DNA from: Pseudooceanicola batsensis HTCC2597
GTDB lineage: Bacteria > Pseudomonadota > Alphaproteobacteria > Rhodobacterales > Rhodobacteraceae
NCBI RefSeq assembly: GCF_000152725.1
Contig: NZ_CH724132.1
Span: 1 to 64,000 of the forward strand
Direction: 5' to 3'
DNA: 64,000 nucleotides
Shown here: positions 33,536-41,693 of the stretch, in pieces
Layout: each line of letters begins with the position of its first letter
Position numbering within the stretch: position 1 is the first letter of the stretch
The notes under the pieces: model-generated
Told to the model about the DNA's origin: nothing
Seen by the model: the letters and a program-made list of their open reading frames with translations, nothing else
The model's database searches: none
Made by a program: the position numbers and the translations under genes

Positions 33536-33555
33536 TACGATAATATACTATCGCA
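33536..33555. promoter_or_regulatory. Palindromic operator upstream of the TrbM-like gene
   Basis: CGATAATATACTATCG (33538-33553) is a 16-bp palindrome with one mismatched pair, 38 bases before the TrbM-like start. It is nearly identical to the perfect palindrome at 23049-23062 and contains the 13-base arm seen at 941-953. Confidence 0.65.
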
Positions 33556-33693
33556 ACACTAAGTATAAAGACGCATAATGAAGTTTATGTTAACCAACTG
33601 GCGCCCTGAGCCGCTAAAACATTACGATTTGATAATGCCCCGGCAAGGGCAGTGCCACCGTACCAAAGTTACTCCTTTGCGAAAGGAGCGACC

Positions 33694-34020
33694 ATGTTCA
33701 GAACTTTCGGATTGCTCTTGGGTCTCGCAACTGCTGTAGTTCTTTTGTTTATGGTTTCGAACAGATGCTGTCTTCTGCGAAGGCATCTGATTGAAAGCTA
33801 CTCTACCTTTCACTTGCCCAGGCGATTGCCGCCTTCATTTCCGCCGGGTCGAACTAACGGAGTTCTGCCGTGGTCAGCACGTCGGCGAACCTGGTTCCCC
33901 ACTCCAACAAAGCCCCTTCGCCCACCACAGCGACGCGGCGGAAGTCATTCCTATGGGCTGTGTCGATTTTCAGATCTTCGAGCAGAGCGGACGGCCCATC
34001 GTAGCCTTCGAACCTCGTGA
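33694..34020 (+). CDS. Doubtful short membrane ORF with a strong ribosome binding site
   Basis: AAAGGAG lies 5-6 bases before the ATG, and the first 23 residues (MFRTFGLLLGLATAVVLLFM) form a convincing membrane helix. After about residue 35 the frame turns into low-quality Pro/Arg-rich sequence that runs opposite to the next gene. The start is probably a true gene start whose body was lost in a rearrangement. I would not trust the downstream part. Confidence 0.3.
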   Translation: MFRTFGLLLGLATAVVLLFMVSNRCCLLRRHLIESYSTFHLPRRLPPSFPPGRTNGVLPWSARRRTWFPTPTKPLRPPQRRGGSHSYGLCRFSDLRAERTAHRSLRTS

Positions 34021-34165
34021 GATCGAGAACCAGGCCGGGCTTACTTGTCTCTTGCAGGCGCTCATGAAGCAGGGCGTGCATCCGTTTCAGGTCGCTTTCG
34101 CTGAGCTTGCCCTCGCAGGCGAGGCCAATCGTGTCGTCATGAGCTGTCAGTGTCTCGGTGAACAT
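33854..34165 (-). CDS. SpoIIAA/STAS-like protein, shortened by an in-frame TAG
   Basis: This encodes a SpoIIAA-like (STAS-fold) protein: LKRMHALLHERL, GLVLDLTRFEGYDG and VAVVGEG fit that family. Translation stops at TAG (33854-33856) after TTAELR, but the same frame continues for 16 sensible codons (FDPAEMKAAIAWASER) to a second TAG at 33803-33805. The usual ending, an aromatic residue followed by a final amphipathic helix, suggests a Tyr codon mutated to amber. A GGAGG site precedes ATG 34165. It overlaps the end of the CDF exporter gene. Confidence 0.7.
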   Translation of the reverse strand: MFTETLTAHDDTIGLACEGKLSESDLKRMHALLHERLQETSKPGLVLDLTRFEGYDGPSALLEDLKIDTAHRNDFRRVAVVGEGALLEWGTRFADVLTTAELR

Positions 34166-35117
34166 GGTTTTCCTCCTCTTTTTCCGGTTTGCCGTGACCG
34201 TAAAGGTCAGCGTTTTCGTGTGCGCGGTCTTCGTGCTCAAATTCCAGACTCGAATGACCGATGCTGAAATCGTCCTTCAGCCGGTCCTTGATCGCGGCCT
34301 TGATCTTTTCGATTTGACCCCAGCCGTCCGCTGTCAGCACGACGTGGCAGTCCAGAGCCGCCTCGTGCTCCTGCATCTGCCACAGATGCACGTGATGAAC
34401 GTCCGCGACACCATCCACACCCCGCATCGCCTGAACGACGGTTTCATTATCGATGTCCGGTGGACTGCCGAGCATCAGCGTCCGAATCGGACCGCCGATC
34501 TCGGTAAATGCGAGGTAGAGGATGTAGAGAGCGATGCCGATGGTGATCGCCGGGTCGACCCACCGCATGTTGTAGAGGAGGATGAGCGAGCCGCCGATGA
34601 TGACCGCCACGGAGGCCAAAGCGTCCGATAGGTTGTGCAGGAAGAGCGCACGGATGTTCACGCTGCCTTTCTGCATCGAATAGGTGAGCAGCGCCGTCAA
34701 CGTGTCGACGACCAGTGCCACACCGCCCAGGATCACCACCGTCCAGCCCTGTACCTCTGGTGGGTCGATCATGCGCATGCCACCCTCGTAGATCAGGTAG
34801 AAGCCGATCAGGATAAGTGTCGTGTAGTTGATGAGCGCTGCGACGATTTCTACCCGCCCATAGCCGAAGGTCATGCGCTTGTCCGCCGGGCGGCGAGCGA
34901 TCTTACGCGCGAAGAAGGCGATCACCAGCGACGCTATGTCCGAGAAATTGTGGAGGGCATCCGCGATCAGCGCGAGGCTGCCGGAAAGGATCCCGCCGAC
35001 GATCTGCGCGACCGTCAGGAGGCCGTTGGCCCAGATGGCGATGGAGACGCGACGATCACCGGATTGAGGATCGATGTGGGCGTGGCCGTGATCATGCGGC
35101 ACGGTTCGTCTCCTCAT
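34137..35117 (-). CDS. czcD: CzcD-type cation diffusion facilitator
   Basis: A 326-residue zinc/cadmium/cobalt-proton antiporter. It has a His-rich N-terminus (HDHGHAH), six membrane helices with the metal site motifs ADALHNFSD in helix 2 and HNLSDALAS in helix 5 (the full HxxxD sites), and the C-terminal cytoplasmic domain with VHHVHLWQ. It overlaps the transglutaminase-like gene upstream by 26 bases, so ATG 35117 or GTG 35102 may be used. It is driven from the MerR-type promoter at 35.7 kb. Confidence 0.93.
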   Translation of the reverse strand: MRRRTVPHDHGHAHIDPQSGDRRVSIAIWANGLLTVAQIVGGILSGSLALIADALHNFSDIASLVIAFFARKIARRPADKRMTFGYGRVEIVAALINYTTLILIGFYLIYEGGMRMIDPPEVQGWTVVILGGVALVVDTLTALLTYSMQKGSVNIRALFLHNLSDALASVAVIIGGSLILLYNMRWVDPAITIGIALYILYLAFTEIGGPIRTLMLGSPPDIDNETVVQAMRGVDGVADVHHVHLWQMQEHEAALDCHVVLTADGWGQIEKIKAAIKDRLKDDFSIGHSSLEFEHEDRAHENADLYGHGKPEKEEENHVHRDTDSS

Positions 35118-35679
35118 GGCGGTGGTTCGGCCGATCGAATCCGGGGACCGGCGGCAAGATTCCGCGGCGGATGCGGCGAACCCTGGCATTCATCCAGTGA
35201 CGGATGACGTGGCGATAGAGCAAGTCGCGCACAAATCCGAAGTTCTGGCGGTGATTGACCCATCCGTCGCCCAAGTCCACCTCTACCCAGGAGTGGAGGA
35301 TTTCGGACGGCGCGAGGGGATAGACGAGTTCCGGAACGACGCCTCTCTGAAGCGCCTTGTGGATTGTGAACCCGTGCAGTCGGCAGCGAACTCCCACGCC
35401 ACGCAGCAGGGCCATGAGGAGCGTGCCCTTGGTGTTGCACTGCCCGTGGCCATCTGCGAGGACCTCGGACGCCGGAATGTCGTCGGCGCGGTTGTAGCCG
35501 AAGGTAATCTCGTTCCTGACGAAATCGTAGATGGCCCCAATTCGGTCGTCGCTGGGAAGGTCTGCCCAGCCGCGCTCCTCGATCAGTTTTGCAATTGAGG
35601 TCGCGTCAAAATCCAGCAGCCGGGTTTTGGCCAAATGAGGGTCGGCGGGGTTCACGGGATACCTCCTCGAATCGTTCAC
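35092..35679 (-). CDS. Transglutaminase-like cysteine protease-fold protein
   Basis: A 195-residue protein of the transglutaminase-like superfamily. The catalytic triad can be read: Cys in GHGQCNTKGTLL, His in ILHSWVEVDL and the following Asp in LGDGWV. No signal peptide is evident. It is first in an operon with the CzcD-type exporter and the SpoIIAA-like gene, directly behind a metal-responsive MerR-type promoter. The substrate is unknown; a role in metal stress is inferred only from regulation. Confidence 0.82.
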   Translation of the reverse strand: MNDSRRYPVNPADPHLAKTRLLDFDATSIAKLIEERGWADLPSDDRIGAIYDFVRNEITFGYNRADDIPASEVLADGHGQCNTKGTLLMALLRGVGVRCRLHGFTIHKALQRGVVPELVYPLAPSEILHSWVEVDLGDGWVNHRQNFGFVRDLLYRHVIRHWMNARVRRIRRGILPPVPGFDRPNHRHEETNRAA

Positions 35680-35684
35680 GAGAA

Positions 35685-35715
35685 TATGTAGTTGCTACAG
35701 TCACTGTAGCTTCAA
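35685..35715 (-). promoter_or_regulatory. MerR-type promoter of the transglutaminase-czcD operon
   Basis: Minus strand: TTGAAG (-35), a 19-bp spacer holding the perfect palindrome CTACAGTGACTGTAG, then TACATA (-10). The long spacer and central dyad are diagnostic of MerR-family activation. It lies just upstream of the gene starting at 35679. Confidence 0.85.
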
Positions 35716-35724
35716 GCCCCGATT

Positions 35725-36345
35725 TCAGGCCGAGTCCTTGGTTACCTGATCGTCATTGTGCACCGCCTTGTGGTGTTCACCATGCGCGTCTCTCAGGATT
35801 CCGACGCCACCCCAGGCCGCGATGCCGGCGACAATCACGCCCACGACAAGGTCCGGCCAATTCGTTCCGAGCCAGGCTACGAGCCCGCCTGCGACGACGA
35901 TTCCGAGATTGGCCGCGAAGTCGTTCCAGCTGAACGTATTCGCCGCTCGGATGTTTACGTCTGGATCGCGAAGCCGTGCCAGCAGCCAGACGCAAAGTGC
36001 GTTGATGGCCGCCGCTACCAGCGCCATGACAATCATGATCGTGCCAAGAGGATCCGATCCGCCGACGTAGCGGCGCCACGCGTCATACAGGATTCCAAGG
36101 GCGAAGAGGATCAGCAGGCCGCCCGAAACGTTCGCCGCTCCGCGCTTCCACTTGGCGGAGCGGGACAGCGCGAAGAGGCTGATCGCGTAGACGAAACTGT
36201 CCGACAGATTGTCGAGGCCATTGGCGATAAGCGCGCTTGACTCGCCGAATGCGCCCGAGGCGAAGAAAGCGACTGCCAGCCCGATGTTGAGACCCAGCAC
36301 GATCCAGAGTGTGCGTCTTTCCGTTGCGTTTCTCTGCTCCGCCAT
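35725..36345 (-). CDS. CDF-family cation transporter (short form)
   Basis: A 206-residue, six-helix CDF transporter lacking the cytoplasmic C-terminal domain. Helix 2 has NGLDNLSDS and helix 5 has WNDFAAN, the same D/N variant of the metal site as in the exporter at 25.1 kb, without its N-terminal HMA domain. The C-terminus is His-rich (HGEHHKAVH). It lies upstream of the MerR-type promoter at 35.7 kb on the same strand and probably has its own promoter or reads from merR. Confidence 0.85.
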   Translation of the reverse strand: MAEQRNATERRTLWIVLGLNIGLAVAFFASGAFGESSALIANGLDNLSDSFVYAISLFALSRSAKWKRGAANVSGGLLILFALGILYDAWRRYVGGSDPLGTIMIVMALVAAAINALCVWLLARLRDPDVNIRAANTFSWNDFAANLGIVVAGGLVAWLGTNWPDLVVGVIVAGIAAWGGVGILRDAHGEHHKAVHNDDQVTKDSA

Positions 36346-36427
36346 GCCGGGTATCCAAATTAGTGAATTGCCAATGAGTAACTAACACCGGGCTTTTTGC
36401 GTTCCGATCAAAGGTCGTCGAAATTGC

Positions 36428-36856
36428 TCAGGCGCCGATCTCTTCATGGTCGGTCAGGCATTCGGAATGGTCGCGCAGTACCTCGAGCACACGGCAATCA
36501 GAAGTCTGTCCGCCGCTGCACTCATGCACCATCCGCTTCAATTCCGTCCGCAGCGCCTCGAGCCGCGCCAATCGTTGCTCGACCTGTTTGAGTTGCCGAC
36601 GGGCTATTGCATCCGCCTCAGCGCAGGACTTTCCCGGATGATCGCTGAGATCGAGGAGCTCACGGATCGCGTCCAACGAGAACCCCAGTTGCCGTGCGTG
36701 CCGGACGAATGACAAGCGGTCGAGTTCGGCGTCGCCATAGCGTCGTTGGCCCCCCTCGGTCCTGCCGGGCTCAGGCATAAGTCCGATCTGCTCGTAATAC
36801 CGGATGGTCTGCACCTTTGTTCCGGTCTTCTTCGCCAGCGTCCCAATCGTCAGCAT
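36428..36856 (-). CDS. MerR-family regulator, CadR/PbrR/ZntR type
   Basis: A 142-residue metal-responsive activator. The N-terminal helix-turn-helix reads MLTIGTLAKKTG ... IRYYEQIGL. Cys in GKSCAEAD at the start of the dimer helix and CSGGQTSDC in the loop (C-x7-C) are the ligands expected for Cd/Pb/Zn sensors, with an extra Cys near the end (HSECL). It is the likely activator of the five CTACAGT-type promoters in this window. The ATG at 36856 places the helix-turn-helix correctly; an upstream start adds 5 residues. Confidence 0.9.
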   Translation of the reverse strand: MLTIGTLAKKTGTKVQTIRYYEQIGLMPEPGRTEGGQRRYGDAELDRLSFVRHARQLGFSLDAIRELLDLSDHPGKSCAEADAIARRQLKQVEQRLARLEALRTELKRMVHECSGGQTSDCRVLEVLRDHSECLTDHEEIGA

Positions 36857-36864
36857 TTCCGCTC

Positions 36865-36895
36865 CCCACATTACCTACAGTGGGTGTAGCTTTAT
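36865..36895 (-). promoter_or_regulatory. MerR-type promoter of the regulator itself
   Basis: CTACA-N5-TGTAG lies at 36875-36889. On the minus strand it falls within a 19-bp spacer between ATAAAG and TGTGGG, just before the merR start. The -35 and -10 boxes are weaker than at the other sites, consistent with autoregulation. Confidence 0.65.
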
Positions 36896-36966
36896 GCGGT
36901 GCGCATCACAAGCTTCACCCGAGTTTCACAGATCGGTGATTGTTGGCCGATCGATGACAATCACGC

Positions 36967-36997
36967 TTGAACCTACAGTAGCTAGAGGATGTAAACG
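36967..36997 (+). promoter_or_regulatory. MerR-type promoter of the SCO-Dsb-Lnt operon
   Basis: Plus strand: TTGAAC (36967-36972), a 19-bp spacer CTACAGTAGCTAGAGGATG, then TAAACG. The spacer matches the dyad type seen at 35.7, 48.0 and 49.3 kb. It lies about 36 bases before the first SCO gene and would drive the whole 37.0-44.7 kb run. Confidence 0.8.
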
Positions 36998-37033
36998 CAC
37001 ACAAAATATAGAATCAGGTTCGGGCGGAGCGGC

Positions 37034-37636
37034 GTGAGGCTTTCAGGTCTTCAGAAGGTATTGTGGGTGTTGGCGGGCGCGGCGGCGTTCGTTTTCATCT
37101 GGCTGTTGCTATGGTCCGACTACCGTGCCGATCTTGCCCGCACCGAGAGTGAACCACCGTTTCTTGCTGATTTCGAACTGACCGATCATCGCGGCATGGT
37201 CCAAACGGACGAAGATTTCGCAGGGCGCTGGATGCTGGTCTTCTTTGGCTTCACCAATTGCCCCGACGTCTGTCCGACAACACTGTCCGAAGTCGCGGCC
37301 GTGATGGAGGGCCTGGGCGATGAGGCAGCAATGGTTCAGCCGATTTTCATAACGATTGATCCGGAGCGGGATACGCCGACTGCACTTGCCGAGTATGTGC
37401 CCCTGTTCGACGCAGGGATCATCGGGCTGACCGGTACACCGGAGCAGATCGCCGCGACATCCGAAACCTTTCCGATATTCTTTGAGCGGATCGAGCAGGC
37501 GACTGCGCCGGGCGGATACACGATGGGTCACACGTCGCATCTTTTCCTTTTCGACACGCAAGCAGGCTTCGCGGACTCCTGGCCCTACGGCACGCCCGCC
37601 GAAGAGATCCTCGCCGATCTGAGACAGAGGATCTGA
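37034..37636 (+). CDS. SCO1/SenC family copper chaperone, copy 1
   Basis: SCO proteins are membrane-anchored thioredoxin-fold copper chaperones or thiol reductants. The 200-residue protein has an N-terminal membrane anchor (about residues 8-27), the copper-binding NCPDVCP motif (CxxxC), DPERDTP, and the distal ligand His in MGHTSHLFL. The GTG start at 37034 has a GGAG site 5 bases upstream. First gene of the long MerR-controlled operon. Confidence 0.93.
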   Translation: MRLSGLQKVLWVLAGAAAFVFIWLLLWSDYRADLARTESEPPFLADFELTDHRGMVQTDEDFAGRWMLVFFGFTNCPDVCPTTLSEVAAVMEGLGDEAAMVQPIFITIDPERDTPTALAEYVPLFDAGIIGLTGTPEQIAATSETFPIFFERIEQATAPGGYTMGHTSHLFLFDTQAGFADSWPYGTPAEEILADLRQRI

Positions 37637-37641
37637 TCGTC

Positions 37642-38064
37642 ATGACCCGACTTTCCGGAGAGACGGCCCTTGGCCTGGCCTGGATCATCGCGCTCACCGC
37701 GTCGCTTGCCGTGCTCTTCATCGGCGAGGTTCTGGGGCAGACACCTTGCGTGCTCTGCTGGTTCCAGCGTGCCTTCATGTTCCCCTTGGCCATCATCCTC
37801 GGGCTTGGGCTGTGGTGGCAGGATCGGCGCGTGGGTCGCTACGGGATCGCGCTGGCTTTGGGCGGTGCCGCCGTCGCGCTTTGGCACTTGGGCCTCTATG
37901 TCGGCGTTATCCCCGAGCGTATCCAGCCCTGCACGGCGACCGGCCCATCCTGTACCGACGACAATCAACTGGTCTTCGGCATTCCGATTCCTTTGATGGC
38001 GCTCGTCGCCTTCGCGATGATCGGTCTGCTGTCGGCTCTCTCACTGAAGGAAACACAAAAATGA
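37642..38064 (+). CDS. dsbB: DsbB-family disulfide bond protein, short form
   Basis: DsbB reoxidises DsbA by passing electrons to quinone. The 140-residue protein has four membrane segments, the first periplasmic pair QTPCVLCWFQR and the second pair PCTATGPSC. The short length fits the BdbC-like branch of the family. It overlaps the DsbA-like gene by 4 bases, so the two are an expressed pair. Confidence 0.9.
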   Translation: MTRLSGETALGLAWIIALTASLAVLFIGEVLGQTPCVLCWFQRAFMFPLAIILGLGLWWQDRRVGRYGIALALGGAAVALWHLGLYVGVIPERIQPCTATGPSCTDDNQLVFGIPIPLMALVAFAMIGLLSALSLKETQK

Positions 38065-38720
38065 AACGACGCGGCCTCATCCTGTCCGTTCTCGCGCTCG
38101 GGGTCGCCGGTTTCGGCGGTGCCGCCTGGTATGCCACCCGCCCCGACCCGATTGCCGCGTCCGATCCCATCGACCCTGAAATGGCCGACGCGCTGATCCG
38201 ACCCTATTCCCCGATCCTCGGGCCCGAGGATGCGCCCGTAACCATCGTTGAATTCTTCGACCCGGCCTGCGAGGCATGCCGCGCTTTCTATCCGGTCGTC
38301 GAGGATATCATGGCGGAGCACGGAGACGCGGTGCGCGTTGTAATCCGCTATACGCCTTTTCACGGCGAGGCGTCGGTAGAAGCGATCCGTGTGCTCGAGG
38401 CGGCGCGCATGCAGGACGTGTTTGAACCTGTGCTCGAGGCAGTCTTGCGAGAGCAGCCCAGATGGGCGTCTCACGGGACCCCGGCACCCGGATTGATCCT
38501 TGAGATTGCAGCAAGCGGAGGTCTGGATGTCGAAGCTGCCCGGACACAGATGCTGGCCCCCGGTGTTGTGGCGGTGCTCAACCAGGACCGCGCCGATGTC
38601 GAGACAGTCGGGGTCCGCCAAACGCCCACGTTCTTCGTGAACGGCAAGCCTCTCGATCCGTTCGGTGAGGCCGAATTGCAGAGGCTGGTGGCAGTGGAAG
38701 TTGCGGCAAGCCAAAGCTGA
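38061..38720 (+). CDS. DsbA/DsbG-like thiol-disulfide oxidoreductase
   Basis: A 219-residue membrane-anchored or secreted thioredoxin-fold protein. The active site is FFDPACEACRAFYP (CEAC) and the cis-Pro loop is RQTPTFFVNG, as in DsbA/BdbD proteins. The N-terminus has a hydrophobic signal or anchor (LILSVLALGVAGFGG). It is coupled to the preceding DsbB, forming a plasmid-borne oxidative folding pair. Confidence 0.9.
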   Translation: MKRRGLILSVLALGVAGFGGAAWYATRPDPIAASDPIDPEMADALIRPYSPILGPEDAPVTIVEFFDPACEACRAFYPVVEDIMAEHGDAVRVVIRYTPFHGEASVEAIRVLEAARMQDVFEPVLEAVLREQPRWASHGTPAPGLILEIAASGGLDVEAARTQMLAPGVVAVLNQDRADVETVGVRQTPTFFVNGKPLDPFGEAELQRLVAVEVAASQS

Positions 38721-38742
38721 TTTGCGGAGGCAGGAGAAACGA

Positions 38743-39213
38743 GTGGTGAAGAAGTTGAGATATACCAATGCATTGGCCGTGCTTTTGACGGTTGCAGGGC
38801 TGTCGGCCCCCGCACTGGCCGGTTCGGAGGATGTCGTGGTCGAGAATGCGTGGTCCCGCGCCTCGATCGGCGTCAACAGGCCAGGTGCCGCCTATATGAC
38901 CGTGCGCAACACGGGTGAAGACGCCGTTACGCTGACCGGACTTGCGACACCGCTGGCAATGATGCCCGAGATCCATGAGTCGAAAACCAACTCCGATGGC
39001 GTCAGTTCCATGGCGCCTGCAGGCGAGATCACGATTGAGCCCGGCCAAAGCGTGGCATTGGAGCCGGGCGGGTTGCACGCCATGCTCATGAAGCTGCAAG
39101 AGCCGATGACCGAAGGCGAGAATTTCCCGCTGACACTGACCTTCTCGGATGGCGGCAAGGTGACGGTCGAGGTCCCAATCCTCGGAATCGCCGCGCGTGG
39201 ACCGGAGGGCTGA
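38743..39213 (+). CDS. PCuAC-family periplasmic copper chaperone
   Basis: PCuAC proteins carry Cu(I) in the periplasm, often to SCO or to cytochrome oxidase. The 156-residue precursor has a signal peptide (cleavage after ALA) and the family ligand pattern: MMPEIHESK, then Met about ten residues on (VSSM), and GGLHAMLM near the end. Tandem GTG starts at 38743 and 38746 both follow AGGAGA. The stop overlaps the second SCO gene by one base. Confidence 0.92.
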   Translation: MVKKLRYTNALAVLLTVAGLSAPALAGSEDVVVENAWSRASIGVNRPGAAYMTVRNTGEDAVTLTGLATPLAMMPEIHESKTNSDGVSSMAPAGEITIEPGQSVALEPGGLHAMLMKLQEPMTEGENFPLTLTFSDGGKVTVEVPILGIAARGPEG

Positions 39214-39839
39214 TGCAACGTCGGCAGCTCCTTCTATACGGCGCAGCCGGTGCCGGCGTTCTTGGCCTGACGCTCTTCGTGGGCTGGTGGCGGGTGGACG
39301 GGCCCGGTGCGCCTGAACCAAAAGGGCAGCGGCCCCTGCCCCTATCGGCGATGGAGTTCCGGCTGACCGACCACGAGGAAAATGAGGTAGGGCCTGGCAA
39401 CCTGATCGGTCGTCCCACAATGGTGTTTTTCGGGTTCACCTACTGCCCGGACGTCTGCCCGACGACCCTATCGGATATTTCCGGCTGGCTTGAGGAACTG
39501 GGCGACGAAGCATCAGAGATGAACGTGGTCTTCATCACGGTCGACCCGGAGCGGGACACGGTCGAGGCCATGGCCGAATATGTCGGCTATTTTCATCCGG
39601 TCATTCGTGGCTGGACGGGGCCGGAAGACCAAATTGCCCGCGCTGCAGAAGGGTTTCGTGCCTCATTTGAGCGCGTCCCGACTGAGGGCGGCGGCTATAC
39701 GATGAACCATACGGCAAGCGTATTCCTGTTCGATGCCGAGGGTGAGCTCGTCACCATGATCGACTATCACGAGCAAAGAGAATTCGCGGTGCCGAAGATC
39801 CAGCGCGCACTGACAGAAGACGTAGAGGGGGCAACATGA
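39213..39839 (+). CDS. SCO1/SenC family copper chaperone, copy 2
   Basis: A second SCO protein (208 residues) with an N-terminal membrane anchor, YCPDVCPTTL (CxxxC), VDPERDTVE and the ligand His in TMNHTASVFLF. It differs clearly from copy 1, so this is not a recent duplication. It directly follows PCuAC, the classical PCuAC-SCO partnership, and overlaps the M23 peptidase gene by 4 bases. Confidence 0.93.
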   Translation: MQRRQLLLYGAAGAGVLGLTLFVGWWRVDGPGAPEPKGQRPLPLSAMEFRLTDHEENEVGPGNLIGRPTMVFFGFTYCPDVCPTTLSDISGWLEELGDEASEMNVVFITVDPERDTVEAMAEYVGYFHPVIRGWTGPEDQIARAAEGFRASFERVPTEGGGYTMNHTASVFLFDAEGELVTMIDYHEQREFAVPKIQRALTEDVEGAT

Positions 39840-41209
39840 AGATAAGAACTGTCTTGGCGGCCGTTGCGGTCGCAGGCGCATTTTCGGTGACCGCCATCGC
39901 CATCTCTGGCGTTCTGTCCAAAGAACCGGTGCCCCCTGCGATTGCTGAAGCGACCCTCTGGACTCCCAATCCGCTTGCGCCGCCTCGGATTACCGAAACC
40001 AATTCGGTCCGCCCTACACTCGCCCAGGCGGATATCGCATTCGAGTTCAGACCCCGGCCGCTCCTGACCGTTTCCCCCGCTGATACCTCCTTGCCATCTA
40101 TCGAGCCCCCGCTGGTCACCTGGTCGCGGGAGATTGCGTCCGGCGAGACGCTTGATGCGGTCCTTTCCGATGCGGGGCTGGATGCTTCGGATCGCGCCGA
40201 AATCGCCTTGGCGATTGGCACGGAATACGATCTGCGCCGTCTGCGTCCGGGTCACATCATTACGGTGGTTTCCACAACGGACGACAACCCGCGTCGTGTA
40301 GAGCTCGCCGTCGAAGACGGTGTCCGGATAGAGGCGGTCTTCGGCGAACAGCTTGCCGCCCGCGTGTTGGACCCGGATCCCGAATTGGTGACTTTCGCCG
40401 GCGAGGCGGTGATCGAGAGCTCGATTTTCGCCGCCCTGAACACGGCAGACATCCCCGCCCGTTTTGCGGTGGACCTGGCGCAGATGCTGGGCGGCACCGT
40501 GGATTTCCGTCGTGATCTTGCGGGTGGCGAGACGATGCGCCTCCTTTGGCGCGAGGCCCGAGACGGGAACAAGAGGATTGGTCAGCCCGAGCTTGCCTTT
40601 GCCGCACTGGATATCGATGGCTCGGTCTATGAAATCGTCTGGCCGAACGACGGCAGCGGCCAAGCGACGATCTATGTCGACGGAGAAGTCCTGCGCGTGT
40701 TTGCGCAACCGGTCGAAGGTGCACGGCTGAGTTCTGTGTTCGGGCGCCGCACCCATCCGGTCTACGGCAATGTACGGATGCACACAGGAGTCGACTTCGC
40801 GGCGGCGCGCGGCACGCCGGTACAGGCGACGGCGCCGGGCCGCGTTAGCTTCATCGGCCGACGCGGTGGGTATGGCCGGGTCGTCGAGATCGCTCATGGC
40901 TCCGACACCCTGACGCGCTATGCGCATCTGAGCGCCGTACCGGACGGGCTCACACAAGGGCAACGCGTGATGGCCGGAGATATGATCGGGCGGGTCGGTG
41001 CGACGGGTACCGCGACAGGCCCCAACCTACATTACGAAGTGCTGGTGGACGGTCGCCCAACCGACCCTCTCTCTGACGACCGATTGGCAGAGGCGGCCGA
41101 GCGTGAAGCGGACGACACGGCCGCGCTTGAGCGACTGCGTGAGGCGCGTTCACTTCTTGCTGAGAGGCTCGCCAGCGAATTTGCACAGACGACAACCGAA
41201 AGGCTTTGA
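39836..41209 (+). CDS. M23-family murein endopeptidase
   Basis: A 457-residue secreted LytM/M23 metallopeptidase that would cleave peptide cross-links in peptidoglycan. After an N-terminal membrane anchor or signal and a LysM/OapA-like region (about 95-145), the M23 domain shows HPVYGNVRMHTGVDFAA (HxxxD zinc site), LTRYAHLS and NLHYEVL, all catalytic residues present. It lies between a copper chaperone and DUF411, an unusual place for a cell-wall hydrolase. It may remodel peptidoglycan under metal stress. Confidence 0.92.
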   Translation: MKIRTVLAAVAVAGAFSVTAIAISGVLSKEPVPPAIAEATLWTPNPLAPPRITETNSVRPTLAQADIAFEFRPRPLLTVSPADTSLPSIEPPLVTWSREIASGETLDAVLSDAGLDASDRAEIALAIGTEYDLRRLRPGHIITVVSTTDDNPRRVELAVEDGVRIEAVFGEQLAARVLDPDPELVTFAGEAVIESSIFAALNTADIPARFAVDLAQMLGGTVDFRRDLAGGETMRLLWREARDGNKRIGQPELAFAALDIDGSVYEIVWPNDGSGQATIYVDGEVLRVFAQPVEGARLSSVFGRRTHPVYGNVRMHTGVDFAAARGTPVQATAPGRVSFIGRRGGYGRVVEIAHGSDTLTRYAHLSAVPDGLTQGQRVMAGDMIGRVGATGTATGPNLHYEVLVDGRPTDPLSDDRLAEAAEREADDTAALERLREARSLLAERLASEFAQTTTERL

Positions 41210-41212
41210 TCC

Positions 41213-41671
41213 ATGAAACGATTTACTCCCGCCCTTGCCATCGCATTTGCCTTGCTTCCTGCGGCGCAGGCCGTCGCAGAGGCGATTCAGATCGACGTCC
41301 GGAAGACAAACGGCTGCGGCTGTTGCCTGTCCTGGATGAAGCACCTCGAGGAGAATGGCTTCGCGCCGATGGGCGAGGACATGTTCGGAGGATCTCTTGT
41401 GCGCTTCAAACTCGACAATGGCGTGCCGCAGCGCATGGTCTCCTGCCATACGGCTTTGGTCGACGGCTATGTGATCGAGGGCCACGTGCCGGCGGCTGAC
41501 ATCCAACGCCTGCTGGAGGACCGGCCAGACGCGGTAGGCCTGGCGGTGCCGGGAATGCCCTACGGGTCGCCCGGCATGGGACCGGAGGACGACCGGGAGG
41601 CTTACGATGTCTTCCTGATCCACGAAGACGGATCGACCGAGGTCTACACCAGCTACTCGGCTCCTGACTGA
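41213..41671 (+). CDS. DUF411 periplasmic metal-binding protein
   Basis: DUF411 proteins are periplasmic and often found in copper or silver resistance loci. The 152-residue precursor has a signal peptide (cleavage after AVA) and the hallmark KTNGCGCCLSWMKHLEENGF, plus SCHTALV, which together provide Cys/His ligands. It follows the M23 gene by 3 bases. Confidence 0.92.
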   Translation: MKRFTPALAIAFALLPAAQAVAEAIQIDVRKTNGCGCCLSWMKHLEENGFAPMGEDMFGGSLVRFKLDNGVPQRMVSCHTALVDGYVIEGHVPAADIQRLLEDRPDAVGLAVPGMPYGSPGMGPEDDREAYDVFLIHEDGSTEVYTSYSAPD

Positions 41672-41693
41672 ACTCGCGGCAGAACCTTAACAA

